Positions 6,070-13,761 of a stretch of DNA of 21,041 nt are shown piece by piece (the first letter of the stretch is position 1; each line of letters starts with the position of its first letter). Made by a program: the position numbers and the translations under genes. The notes beneath the pieces were generated by a model that did not search any database, had not been told where the DNA came from, and saw only the letters and a list, made by a program, of their open reading frames with translations. The stretch lies in NCBI GenBank assembly GCA_943357275.1, contig CALRGL010000008.1, forward strand, positions 1 through 21,041, in the 5' to 3' direction. This DNA is from Candidatus Uhrbacteria bacterium RIFOXYB12_FULL_58_10. GTDB lineage: Bacteria; Patescibacteriota; Patescibacteriia; UBA9934; GWF2-40-263.

Positions 6070-7887
6070 ATGTCTACACCAATTAATAAACCAACAGCGC
6101 GGAACTCTTCGCAAAAACCAGCCGGTCGCGGAGACAACAAATATCGCGGTCGTGTATTTCGTGCGAAAGGCGCTAAGCCTGAACAAGCTAAACCTGTTGT
6201 TCAAACAAAAGTCTTTAAAGGACCTGCTGGAGATAAACTCCGCATCATGGTTCTAGGAGGCTGTGAAGAAGTTGGTCGTAACTGTACCGTTATCGAGTAC
6301 AAAAACGACATTGTTATTATCGACATGGGTCTCGAATTCCCAGGAGAAGACATGCCAGGAATTGATTACATCATTCCAAACATGAGCTACTTCAAAGGCA
6401 AGGAAAAAAACATCCGCGGATGTATTATCACCCACGGTCACTACGACCATATCGGTGCCATTCCTCACACCATTCCAAACATTGGAAACCCGCCTATTTA
6501 TGCGCTTCCAATGTCTGCTGCGATTATCAAACGACGTCAGGAAGATTTTCACACGCGTCCACTCGACATCAAAGTGACCAAAATCGACGACGTTCTCAAG
6601 CTCGGCTCGTTCAAAGTTTCTTTCTTCCATATCAACCACAACATCCCAGACTCTGCGGGTATCGTCGTTGAAACACCTGTGGGCGTGATCTGTCACACAG
6701 GAGACTGGAAGTTCGACTTCCACCCAACCGGAACTGTGCACGCAGACTTTCAAGAAATCGCAGCCATCGGTAAACGAGGCGTGCTTTGTCTGATGGGAGA
6801 CTCTACAAACTCAAACGTAGAAGGTCACCAAGTCAGTGAAAAAGTCATCGGCGATGAACTTGAAGAAATTTTGGAAAAAGCGAAAGGACGCGTCATTGTT
6901 GGAACCTTTGCCTCCCTTCTCTCTCGAGTAAAACAAGTCATTGAATCCTCAGAAAAACTCGGAAAGAAAGTAGCCGTGGAAGGCTATTCCATGAAAACAA
7001 ACGTGGAAATTGCCAAAACACTTGGCTATATCAAGTGCAGTCAGTCTACCTTGATCAAGCCAGAACAAATGGATAGCTATCCTGATGGAAAAGTTGTGCT
7101 CATTTGTACCGGTGCTCAAGGCGAGGAAAATGCAGCGCTTCACCGCATTGCAAACAACGAACATCGTTCTGTGCGTGTTCGCAAAACAGATACGATTATC
7201 TTCTCAAGCTCTGTTATTCCAGGAAACGAGAACTCTGTTCAACGTCTCATGGATACGCTTTACCGCAAGGGCGCAAAAGTCATCAACTACAAAATGATGG
7301 ACGTGCACGCTGGCGGTCACGCAAAAAAGGAAGATATTAAACTCATGCTTGCGCTCTTCAAACCAAAATATTACGTTCCAATTGAAGGAAATCACTTCTT
7401 GCTTCGCGAGAACGCAAGCGTGGCTTACTCCATGGGATGGGATGAAGAACATGTCTTTGTCGTGGATAACGGACAGGTCATGGAATTCTGGAAAGACGGC
7501 GGAGTGCTCACCAACGAGAAAGTGAATACGGACTACGTGTTCGTTGACGGACTCGGTGTAGGTGACGTCAGCCAAGTAGTTCTACGCGATCGCAAAGCCC
7601 TTGCCGAAGATGGTATGGTCGTTGTCATCGTGAAGATCGAACAAAAGACAGGAAAACTTGTTGGAAGCCCAGACATTATCAGTCGAGGATTCATCTTCAT
7701 GAAAGAACACAAAGAACTCATTGAAGAAACTCGCAAACATGTTCGCTCAGCTGTCATGGACAAAGATCCAAAATCTGTCGCAGATCCAAAATATATTCGC
7801 GAACAAATTCGCGACGAAGTAGGAAAATTCCTCTTCAAAAAAACCGAACGACGTCCAATGATCCTCCCTGTCATCATGGAAGTCTAA
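6070..7887 (+). CDS. rnj: Ribonuclease J (metallo-beta-lactamase RNase)
   Basis: The protein has 605 residues. RNase J combines 5'-3' exoribonuclease and endonuclease activity and works in mRNA decay and RNA maturation in the cytoplasm. A basic, probably disordered tail (about 1-55) precedes the metallo-beta-lactamase fold, which carries the metal motif H122-G-H124-Y-D126-H127, H190 in HNIPDSAG, and HTGDWKFD (H209, D212). The beta-CASP part includes GDSTNSNVEG and the later DVHAGGHAKKED segment, followed by the C-terminal domain. Typical RNase J has Glu where this has Tyr125; the liganding residues are intact. Length is normal apart from the tail. The ATG at 6070 is 3 nt after a palindromic repeat and no Shine-Dalgarno site is seen. 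The leader carries strong hairpins, and a clear terminator follows, so the gene is probably its own transcription unit. Confidence 0.95.
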   Translation: MSTPINKPTARNSSQKPAGRGDNKYRGRVFRAKGAKPEQAKPVVQTKVFKGPAGDKLRIMVLGGCEEVGRNCTVIEYKNDIVIIDMGLEFPGEDMPGIDYIIPNMSYFKGKEKNIRGCIITHGHYDHIGAIPHTIPNIGNPPIYALPMSAAIIKRRQEDFHTRPLDIKVTKIDDVLKLGSFKVSFFHINHNIPDSAGIVVETPVGVICHTGDWKFDFHPTGTVHADFQEIAAIGKRGVLCLMGDSTNSNVEGHQVSEKVIGDELEEILEKAKGRVIVGTFASLLSRVKQVIESSEKLGKKVAVEGYSMKTNVEIAKTLGYIKCSQSTLIKPEQMDSYPDGKVVLICTGAQGEENAALHRIANNEHRSVRVRKTDTIIFSSSVIPGNENSVQRLMDTLYRKGAKVINYKMMDVHAGGHAKKEDIKLMLALFKPKYYVPIEGNHFLLRENASVAYSMGWDEEHVFVVDNGQVMEFWKDGGVLTNEKVNTDYVFVDGLGVGDVSQVVLRDRKALAEDGMVVVIVKIEQKTGKLVGSPDIISRGFIFMKEHKELIEETRKHVRSAVMDKDPKSVADPKYIREQIRDEVGKFLFKKTERRPMILPVIMEV

Positions 7888-7892
7888 AGACA

Positions 7893-7924
7893 AACACCCA
7901 GAACTACTGGGTGTTTTCTTTTTT
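7893..7924 (+). terminator. Intrinsic terminator of RNase J
   Basis: AACACCCAG aacta CTGGGTGTT is a perfect 9-bp stem followed by a T-rich run (TTCTTTTTT). Confidence 0.9.
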
Positions 7925-7933
7925 ATCCTCGCC

Positions 7934-7942
7934 TGTTACCAT
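7934..7942 (+). promoter_or_regulatory. Probable extended -10 of trpS
   Basis: TGtTACCAT with the -10 at 7937-7942 and no good -35. It ends 9 nt before the trpS ATG, so the leader would be about 3 nt. The gap is too short for a T-box or other riboswitch. Confidence 0.5.
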
Positions 7943-7951
7943 ACCGATCGT

Positions 7952-8938
7952 ATGGCAAACGTCCTCACAGCCCTTCAACCTTCCGGAATTCTCCACATTG
8001 GCAACTATTTTGGTGCCATTGAACCCTTGGTCCAACTTCAAAACGAAGGACATCGCAATGTCTTGTTTTGTGTTGATTATCACGCGATCACTGTTGCCCA
8101 AGATCCAACACAGCTTCGCAAAAACATGTTGTTTGCGATTGCGACGTATTTAGCAGCCGGTGTCGATCCAGAAAAAACGATTCTATTTCAACAATCCCGT
8201 GTCAGTGAACACACAGAGCTCGGTTGGGTGTTGAATTGTATTGCGTCGATGGGCGAACTTGAACGCATGACACAATACAAAGATAAAGCACGAGGCAAGG
8301 GTGAAAATGTGAGCGTGGGTCTGTTCGATTACCCAATTCTCATGGCTGCCGACATCTTGCTTTACGACACAGAAATCGTCCCAATCGGTGAAGATCAAAA
8401 ACAACACGTTGAACTCGCCCGCGATCTTGCTGAGCGATTCAACAAACGCTTTGGACAAACCTTCGTGATTCCAAAACCACAAATCCGCCAGCAAGGTGCG
8501 CGTATCATGGGACTCGACGATCCTGAACACAAGATGTCGAAATCAGCTGCAAGTGAGAAGAATTATATTTCTCTCATGGACGACGAAAAGACCGTCGCAA
8601 AGAAAATCGCGAGTGCTGTCACAGATTCAGAATCAACGATTGTTTATGACGTGAATCGAAAAGGACTCGCGAACTTGATGACGATGTATTCGCTTGTAAC
8701 TGGAATGACGATGATAGAAATCGAAACGATGTATCAAGGCAAAGGCTATGGCGATTTCAAGAAAGGTCTTGCCCAAGCGATCACGGATTATCTCAAACCA
8801 ATGCAAGAAAAAATAAACGGATATCTTACTGACGAAGCTAGTTTGAAACAGATTCTTGATTTGGGAGCAGAAAAAGCAAAACATCTTGCACAAACAAAAA
8901 TGAAACTGGTTCGAGAAAAAATTGGGGTTCAGCTTTAA
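7952..8938 (+). CDS. trpS: Tryptophanyl-tRNA synthetase
   Basis: The protein has 328 residues, the normal size for the bacterial enzyme. It charges tRNA-Trp with tryptophan using ATP in the cytoplasm. It is a class I synthetase: the HIGH motif appears as H15-I-G-N18 in PSGILHIGNY, and KMSKS is exact at residues 194-198. The stretch around ADILLYDTEIVPIGEDQKQH is the family's conserved tryptophan/ATP-site region. The start is set by the N-terminal match (MANVLTALQPSGILHIG). It stands between two intrinsic terminators and has a probable promoter just upstream, so it is a single-gene unit with an almost leaderless mRNA. Confidence 0.97.
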   Translation: MANVLTALQPSGILHIGNYFGAIEPLVQLQNEGHRNVLFCVDYHAITVAQDPTQLRKNMLFAIATYLAAGVDPEKTILFQQSRVSEHTELGWVLNCIASMGELERMTQYKDKARGKGENVSVGLFDYPILMAADILLYDTEIVPIGEDQKQHVELARDLAERFNKRFGQTFVIPKPQIRQQGARIMGLDDPEHKMSKSAASEKNYISLMDDEKTVAKKIASAVTDSESTIVYDVNRKGLANLMTMYSLVTGMTMIEIETMYQGKGYGDFKKGLAQAITDYLKPMQEKINGYLTDEASLKQILDLGAEKAKHLAQTKMKLVREKIGVQL

Positions 8939-8941
8939 AAG

Positions 8942-8967
8942 AAAACAGCGGCATTGGTCGCTGTTTT
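8942..8967 (+). terminator. Intrinsic terminator of trpS
   Basis: AAAACAGCG gcattggt CGCTGTTTT is a perfect 9-bp stem with an A-rich left and T-rich right side. It starts 4 nt after the trpS stop. Confidence 0.85.
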
Positions 8968-8985
8968 GATTCAATCCCTCTTCCA

Positions 8986-9014
8986 TTGACCATTTGCCTT
9001 TTTCCTGCTATCAT
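8986..9014 (+). promoter_or_regulatory. rnpB promoter
   Basis: TTGACC (8986-8991), a 17-nt spacer, then TATCAT (9009-9014) preceded by TGc. The folded RNA begins at 9021, leaving a 6-nt gap after the -10. This makes it a useful internal ruler for the other promoters. Confidence 0.8.
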
Positions 9015-9020
9015 TCCCGC

Positions 9021-9460
9021 GTCTTAGGAATGTCGGGTGATGGCTCGTTGGGGTAACTTCCAATGAGAGGAAAGTCCGAACACCCTTTGTGTCGCAAGAC
9101 ACATTGCAAAGATACGTTGCTAACGGCAACCGGGAATAAGATTCAGGAGTCGCGGATCTGGAGCAATTCGATCCATGACCCCGGACTTGAAGCCCAGGGA
9201 AAGTGCCACAGAGACAATACTAGCCCCGCCTCGGCGAGGTGAAACGTGAAAAGTGGTGTGAGGTTTTCAGAGCAGTCGCTCTGTCAGCTACACATCTCGC
9301 GCCGTGGTGACACGGTTGCGTGGTAAACCCATGTCGGTGTAAGAGCAAATTTGGTAGCTCGCTCAAGCTGTATGGCAACATACAGCGTAGATAGATCGTC
9401 GCCTCCTTCGGGTAGTGACCTGAAGTAGACAAAATTCGGCTTACAGACACTTCCTAGGAC
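9021..9460 (+). ncRNA. rnpB: RNase P RNA (bacterial type)
   Basis: This is the catalytic RNA of RNase P, which trims the 5' end of tRNA precursors. It is recognised by the conserved block GAGAGGAAAGTCCGAAC (9065-9081, containing the 5' half of P4), the ACAGAGACAATA block (9208-9219) and the 3' conserved TTCGGCTTACAGAC (9435-9448). The ends are fixed by helix P1: GTCTTAGGAA at 9021-9030 pairs with TTCCTAGGAC at 9451-9460. At about 440 nt it is within or slightly above the normal size. A promoter lies just upstream and a terminator just downstream. The open frame on the other strand inside it is not a gene. Confidence 0.95.
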
Positions 9461-9467
9461 ATCAAAG

Positions 9468-9493
9468 AATCCTCGTCAACGCGAGGATTTTTT
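9468..9493 (+). terminator. Intrinsic terminator of rnpB
   Basis: AATCCTCG tcaacg CGAGGATT is an 8-bp perfect stem followed by TTTT. It ends about 18 nt before the next ATG, so the promoter of the next gene overlaps its tail. Confidence 0.9.
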
Positions 9494-9501
9494 GTTACTA
9501 T
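9493..9501 (+). promoter_or_regulatory. Probable extended -10 of the sugar transferase gene
   Basis: TGtTACTAT with the -10 at 9496-9501. It ends 9 nt before the ATG, the same spacing as at trpS. No separate -35 is seen because the rnpB terminator occupies that position. Confidence 0.5.
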
Positions 9502-9510
9502 ATCTGCATT

Positions 9511-10920
9511 ATGAAACGCTCCGAACTCGCCTTTACACTTCTCTTGGTCCCCATGGACTTGCTGGCCTTGATTGCTGCTGCCTCAGGCGCATATGCGCTT
9601 CGTTTTCATCCGTTCTTTACGTCCATGCGACCGATTCTTTTTAACTTACAATTTCCAAGTTATCTCAAAGTCATCATTCCGATTGCCCTTTTGTGGCTCG
9701 TGATTTTTGCGTTTGCAGGACTCTATCAAACACGTCGTGTCCGAATCGCCAAAGAGTTAGCTCGTATTTTTCTAGCTTGTTCCACTGCCATGGCCATGGT
9801 TTTTGCCATTACCTTTTTCTCTCGTGTCCTGTTTGACTCCCGATTTATTGCCCTTGCTACCTGGGGACTTGCGGTTGTTTTTGTCAGTCTCGCTCGACTA
9901 TCCGTTCGAGGATTTCAACGTTCACTGTTGCGATACTCTATTGGTACGCATCGTATTGTCGTGATTGGTGAAAATAAAACCTCCCAAAGCCTTACAGAAA
10001 CATTTGAAAAGCAATCACATCTTGGCTACGTTGTTGTGAAACAGTTCAAATCCTTTAACAAAACCGTCATCAAACAATTACAAGAGATGAAAGAGGCCGA
10101 TCAAATCGACGAAATTTTTCTCGCGGAAACAGAAACAGACCGAGAAGTAGCACTGGACCTCATTCGATTTTGTGAAAGTGAACATCTTGGTTTCTTTTAC
10201 AGTGCTGATCTATTTGCAACCGCAACAGGAAGAAGTGTAAGTCACACCTACGCCGGAATTCCTATTATCGAAGTACGGAAAACACCACTCGATGGTTGGG
10301 GTGCTATCTACAAACGATTATTCGATATCATCGGCTCACTCATCTTGATCATCCTCACCTCCCCGATCATGCTTGTGACCGCCATTGCGATCAAGCTAGA
10401 TTCAAAAGGCCCGATCTTTTTCCATTTGGACAACAACACTTACTCAAAACGCGTTGGTCAGAGTGGAAAACTGTTTACCTACTTTAAATTCCGTTCCATG
10501 TATTTTGGAACACATGCGATGCGTTACAACGAACTCGCGGAACAAAACACACGCAAAGGCGGACCCTTAGTAAAAATAAAAAATGATCCGCGCATCACTC
10601 GCGTTGGTCGATTCATTCGCAAAACATCCATCGACGAACTCCCCGAATTTTTCCTTGTCCTTGCCGGAAAAATGTCACTGGTTGGTCCACGTCCACACCT
10701 TCCTGAGGAAGTCGATAAATACAAACCCGAGCATCGTAAAGTCCTTACGATCAAACCTGGAATCACAGGAATGGCACAGATTAGTGGACGAGCAAATCTA
10801 GACTTTGAAGATGAAGTTCGTCTCGATATTTACTACATTGAAAACTGGTCTCCGTGGTTAGATTTTCTCATCTTACTCAAAACTCCCATTGTCGTGTTGT
10901 TCCGAAAAGGCGCTTCCTAA
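9511..10920 (+). CDS. Polyprenyl-phosphate sugar-phosphate transferase (WbaP/WcaJ type)
   Basis: The protein has 469 residues. It is expected to move a sugar-1-phosphate from a nucleotide sugar to undecaprenyl phosphate, the first membrane step of surface polysaccharide assembly. Four N-terminal transmembrane helices (about 7-27, 50-72, 85-107, 112-132) precede a soluble Rossmann-like middle part (RIVVIGEN). A fifth hydrophobic segment ([17 protein letters not shown]) introduces the Bac_transf catalytic domain, with [37 protein letters not shown] and [13 protein letters not shown]. This is the full-length architecture of the family. The sugar cannot be told from sequence. It opens the glycan locus and is followed by three GT4 enzymes. 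A GCGC...GCGC-T6 element near 10911-10938 may be a weak terminator. Confidence 0.93.
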   Translation: MKRSELAFTLLLVPMDLLALIAAASGAYALRFHPFFTSMRPILFNLQFPSYLKVIIPIALLWLVIFAFAGLYQTRRVRIAKELARIFLACSTAMAMVFAITFFSRVLFDSRFIALATWGLAVVFVSLARLSVRGFQRSLLRYSIGTHRIVVIGENKTSQSLTETFEKQSHLGYVVVKQFKSFNKTVIKQLQEMKEADQIDEIFLAETETDREVALDLIRFCESEHLGFFYSADLFATATGRSVSHTYAGIPIIEVRKTPLDGWGAIYKRLFDIIGSLILIILTSPIMLVTAIAIKLDSKGPIFFHLDNNTYSKRVGQSGKLFTYFKFRSMYFGTHAMRYNELAEQNTRKGGPLVKIKNDPRITRVGRFIRKTSIDELPEFFLVLAGKMSLVGPRPHLPEEVDKYKPEHRKVLTIKPGITGMAQISGRANLDFEDEVRLDIYYIENWSPWLDFLILLKTPIVVLFRKGAS

Positions 10921-10948
10921 TCAGAATGCGCTTTTTTCTTTGATTATT

Positions 10949-10977
10949 TTGCCAAAGATCCTATTCATTGCTAGGAT
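10949..10977 (+). promoter_or_regulatory. Promoter of the first GT4 pair, leaderless
   Basis: TTGCCA (10949-10954), a 17-nt spacer, then TAGGAT (10972-10977) preceded by TGc. Only 6 nt separate the -10 from the ATG at 10984, the same distance as from -10 to RNA start at rnpB. Transcription should therefore begin at or next to the A of ATG. Confidence 0.65.
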
Positions 10978-10983
10978 CCCCTT

Positions 10984-12081
10984 ATGAAAATAGCCCTTGT
11001 CCATGACTTTTTGATTCAAGCAGGTGGGGCGGAAAAAACCCTTGAGGTGTTCCAGGAAATCTGGCCCAAGGCTCCAACCTACACCTTGTTTTTTGATCCA
11101 AAAAAACTCCCAACCTTTTCCGGTCGGGATATTCGGACATCGTTTTTACAACGCCTTCCACTCGCTCTCAAAAAATACCAGTGGTACATCATGCTCATGC
11201 CAACAGCGACAGAGCATTACAATTTGAGTGAATTTGATCTTGTTTTGAGTTCAACCAGTGCGTTTGCAAAAGGCATCATCACCAAGCCTGGCGCCACTCA
11301 CATCTGTTACTGTCACACCCCAACACGTTTTCTTTGGAGTGATACCCATAGTTATCTTCAAGAACTCCGTGTTCCAAAAATCATTAAAGCTATTCTTCCT
11401 CCCCTGCTTTCACGTCTTCGCACCTGGGATCAACAAGCGGCAGATCGTGTGGATGTTTTTATTGCAAACTCCAAAACCGTTCAACAGCGGATCAAAAAAT
11501 ACTATCATCGCGACTCACACGTCATCTACCCACCTGTTGAAACACAGAAATTTCATCTTTCTAATGCACCAAAAACCTACTTCCTCACAGGCGGACGTCT
11601 TGTCCCGTACAAACGTTATGATTTGGTTGTGGAGGCTGCAAACAAAACAGGTATCCCTCTAAAAATTTTTGGAGATGGTCCGATTGAAGCAGATCTTCGA
11701 AAGATCGCGAAAAACAATATCGAATTTTGCGGACGTGTCAGTGACAAACAAAAAGCGGAACTTTACGCAAACGCAAAAGCATTCATCCATCCCCAAGAAG
11801 AAGATTTTGGAATCACAGCGGTTGAATCCATGGCAAGCGGACGACCGGTGATTGCCTACCGAAAAGGCGGTGCGACAGAAACGGTTGTCGAAGGTCTTAG
11901 TGGAGAGTTTTTAGAAACACAAACATGGGAAGAACTTGCTGACCACATGATTCGGTTTGATGAACACAGATATGACTCAGTGACGATCAAACACCACGCG
12001 GATCAATTTAGTCACAAACGATTTGTGGAAGAACTCAAATCGTTTGTTGAAAAAACCTATGCGAATCCTAGTCGATATTAG
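10984..12081 (+). CDS. GT4-family glycosyltransferase 1
   Basis: The protein has 365 residues and a GT-B fold of the group 1 (GT4) type. It transfers a sugar from a nucleotide donor to a growing glycan on the cytoplasmic side. The N-terminal acceptor domain has the glycine loop of this group (FLIQAGGAEKTLEVF). The C-terminal donor domain has GGRLVPYKRYDLVVEA and the EX7E motif E273-E281 (EEDFGITAVE) followed by SMASGRPVIAY. Length is normal. Donor and acceptor are unknown. Its last 23 nt overlap the start of the next glycosyltransferase, so the two are coupled. Its own promoter lies 6 nt upstream and no leader or ribosome site is present. Confidence 0.93.
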   Translation: MKIALVHDFLIQAGGAEKTLEVFQEIWPKAPTYTLFFDPKKLPTFSGRDIRTSFLQRLPLALKKYQWYIMLMPTATEHYNLSEFDLVLSSTSAFAKGIITKPGATHICYCHTPTRFLWSDTHSYLQELRVPKIIKAILPPLLSRLRTWDQQAADRVDVFIANSKTVQQRIKKYYHRDSHVIYPPVETQKFHLSNAPKTYFLTGGRLVPYKRYDLVVEAANKTGIPLKIFGDGPIEADLRKIAKNNIEFCGRVSDKQKAELYANAKAFIHPQEEDFGITAVESMASGRPVIAYRKGGATETVVEGLSGEFLETQTWEELADHMIRFDEHRYDSVTIKHHADQFSHKRFVEELKSFVEKTYANPSRY

Positions 12082-13171
12082 ACATCTCGCACAAAAAGAA
12101 CCATCGGGTGTGGGGCAGTACACAACAGAACTCCTCCGCACCCTTTTTGAAATTGATCAAAAAAATGAATACATATTGTTTTCAAGCGGACGAGTGAAAC
12201 CAGATCTCTCCACATTTCATCTCTCCACTCCAAATAAACTTCTGAATCTTCGATCTCTTGTTTTGCAAAGCCCAACCATCAACTGGCACGTGAAAGAAGA
12301 GGTTGATCTGATCTGGCTTCCAAACCTCAACATCACCACACTCCCTCAGGATATTCCGGTTGTCCTGACTCTGCACGACTTGTCCTGGTGTCACTTCCCT
12401 GAGTTTTATTCCTACAAAATGCAACTCTGGCACAAAGCTACACAACCAGAAAAACTTGTTGCACGAGCCAATCGCATTCTTGTTCCCTCACAGGCAACAG
12501 CAGAAGACGTCACACGGATTTTTCATAAATCTCCTGAACAGATTTCCTCGATTCCCCACGGTGTGAGTCCGAGCTTCACACCAAAACAACAAGCACGCGA
12601 TCATGGTGTTCGATCCAGACTTCATCTTCCAAAACGCTTTGCTTTGTTTGTAGGAACAATTGAGCCACGCAAAAACGTTCTCGCACTTATCGAAGCGGTA
12701 AAAGAATACCGCACACTCACTCGAGACGACCTTCATCTGGTCCTCGTAGGAAAATGGGGGTGGCGCTCTCATGACGTGCGTCGACGACTTTGGAAAAATG
12801 ATACCCATGGATGGATTCATCAACTTGGCTATGTAAGCGACGAAGATCGCTCAGCTCTCTATCGATCCGCGGAAGTTTTCACTTGGCCATCTTTGTACGA
12901 GGGATTTGGCTTACCAGTTCTGGAAGCCATGGCTTCAGGAACACCGGTAATCACAAGTAATACCTCTTCCTTACCAGAACTCACTGCAAATTCAGCGTTG
13001 CTAGTAGACCCCTACAATAGTCACGATATCGCTGACGCATTAAAAGGTCTATTAGCGTCCCAACCTCTTCAAGACCAGCTGATCAAAAAAGGACTTGAAC
13101 GATCGCAAACCTATTCTTGGGAAGTGACAGCAAAACAAACCATGGAAGCCTTTGAGCTTGCTCGAACATAA
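12059..13171 (+). CDS. GT4-family glycosyltransferase 2
   Basis: The protein has 370 residues. The ATG at 12059 (MRILVDIRHLAQ) is chosen over an upstream start at 12023 because family members begin directly with this first beta strand. It overlaps the previous gene by 23 nt. The glycine-rich acceptor loop is EPSGVGQYTTELL, and the donor domain has FVGTIEPRKN and the EX7E motif E281-E289 (YEGFGLPVLEAMASGTPV). The family's normal pattern of PELTANSALLVDP follows. It probably adds a further sugar to the same lipid-linked glycan as its partner; specificity is unknown. A strong terminator starts inside its stop codon, ending the two-gene unit. Confidence 0.93.
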   Translation: MRILVDIRHLAQKEPSGVGQYTTELLRTLFEIDQKNEYILFSSGRVKPDLSTFHLSTPNKLLNLRSLVLQSPTINWHVKEEVDLIWLPNLNITTLPQDIPVVLTLHDLSWCHFPEFYSYKMQLWHKATQPEKLVARANRILVPSQATAEDVTRIFHKSPEQISSIPHGVSPSFTPKQQARDHGVRSRLHLPKRFALFVGTIEPRKNVLALIEAVKEYRTLTRDDLHLVLVGKWGWRSHDVRRRLWKNDTHGWIHQLGYVSDEDRSALYRSAEVFTWPSLYEGFGLPVLEAMASGTPVITSNTSSLPELTANSALLVDPYNSHDIADALKGLLASQPLQDQLIKKGLERSQTYSWEVTAKQTMEAFELART

Positions 13172-13195
13172 AACCTCCCAGAAACGGGAGGTTTT
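13170..13195 (+). terminator. Intrinsic terminator of the GT4 pair
   Basis: AAAACCTCCC agaaac GGGAGGTTTT is a perfect 10-bp stem starting within the stop codon of the upstream gene. Confidence 0.9.
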
Positions 13196-13200
13196 GTTAT

Positions 13201-13230
13201 AAAAAAAACAGCTCGGAGTATCCGAACTGT
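13201..13230 (-). terminator. Intrinsic terminator of the minus-strand small membrane gene
   Basis: Read on the minus strand, ACAGtTCGGA tac TCCGAgCTGT is followed by a run of T. It sits 24 nt past the stop at 13254 and faces the convergent terminator at 13170-13195. Confidence 0.85.
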
Positions 13231-13253
13231 GAGAATCGATCCTGTCTTTACGT

Positions 13254-13610
13254 CTAGTCGAGCAGGCCTTTTCGATAAGCAATCATCATGAGCAAAAAGT
13301 TCAAACAGGCAATCACAATCCACTCGTACTTACTTCTCCAAAACAAGACCGCATCTTGAAGCCCTGCCGAGGAAAGAAAATTCCAAGGCAAAGGCTTTAG
13401 AACACCTCTCCCCGTTCCACAGTCCCACGGGTCATGCCGCCAATCTTCATGATAAACACAGGATTCTGTTCGATCATATCCTACGATCAGCGAAAAAACA
13501 GTCGTGTCAGGATTCTCTCCATCCCCCTCCTGATTACGAGCGTTATCTCGCATTCCAAGTCCCATTTCGAGAAGCATACTCAGAATGATCAGAATGAAAA
13601 GAGCTTTCAT
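13254..13610 (-). CDS. Small two-helix membrane protein of unknown function
   Basis: I do not recognise this family. The protein has 118 residues from ATG 13610, chosen because a good ribosome site (GGGGAG, 3 nt before the ATG) precedes it and the residues that follow form a hydrophobic signal or anchor (MKALFILIILSMLLEMGLGM). A polar central part (about 21-90) contains two cysteines, C51 and C64, flanking a His/Trp/Asp-rich stretch (YHEDWRHDPWD). A second helix lies at about 96-111, followed by a basic end (YRKG). It has its own promoter and terminator on the opposite strand between two glycosyltransferase units, so it is a self-contained cassette. The two cysteines are consistent with an extracytoplasmic disulfide. 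A link to glycan assembly rests only on location. Confidence 0.7.
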   Translation of the reverse strand: MKALFILIILSMLLEMGLGMRDNARNQEGDGENPDTTVFSLIVGYDRTESCVYHEDWRHDPWDCGTGRGVLKPLPWNFLSSAGLQDAVLFWRSKYEWIVIACLNFLLMMIAYRKGLLD

Positions 13611-13640
13611 GATCTCCCCTGATGGTTGAAGGAACGTGGA

Positions 13641-13669
13641 AAGATAACATAAAAGCTCAATATTGTCTA
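13641..13669 (-). promoter_or_regulatory. Promoter of the minus-strand small membrane gene
   Basis: On the minus strand: TAGACA, a 17-nt spacer, then TATCTT (13646-13641) preceded by TGt. The leader would be about 24 nt and contains a Shine-Dalgarno site, unlike most neighbours. Confidence 0.65.
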
Positions 13670-13746
13670 GAATCTGATTTCTCACTACAAATCACTTTTG
13701 ACACAAGCAAACCTGTGGAAAGATTGGGGACGAATGTCCTTTTTTT

Positions 13747-13755
13747 TGTTATACT
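13747..13755 (+). promoter_or_regulatory. Extended -10 promoter of the GT4-DUF4012-DUF11 operon, leaderless
   Basis: TGtTATACT (-10 at 13750-13755) ends 6 nt before the ATG at 13762, so transcription should start at the ATG. A T-run lies just upstream and no clear -35 is seen. A perfect TTGACA at 13698-13703 is too far away to pair with this -10. Confidence 0.65.
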
Positions 13756-13761
13756 TTACGT

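Noticed and set aside
7925..7951. T-box or tryptophan riboswitch before trpS
   Set aside because: Only 27 nt lie between the RNase J terminator and the ATG, too short for any known leader.
9220..9450. 76-residue minus-strand frame
   Set aside because: It lies wholly within RNase P RNA, whose conserved blocks explain the sequence.
12023..12058. Upstream start for glycosyltransferase 2
   Set aside because: It adds 12 residues translated out of frame from GT4-1 coding sequence; the ATG at 12059 matches the family start.
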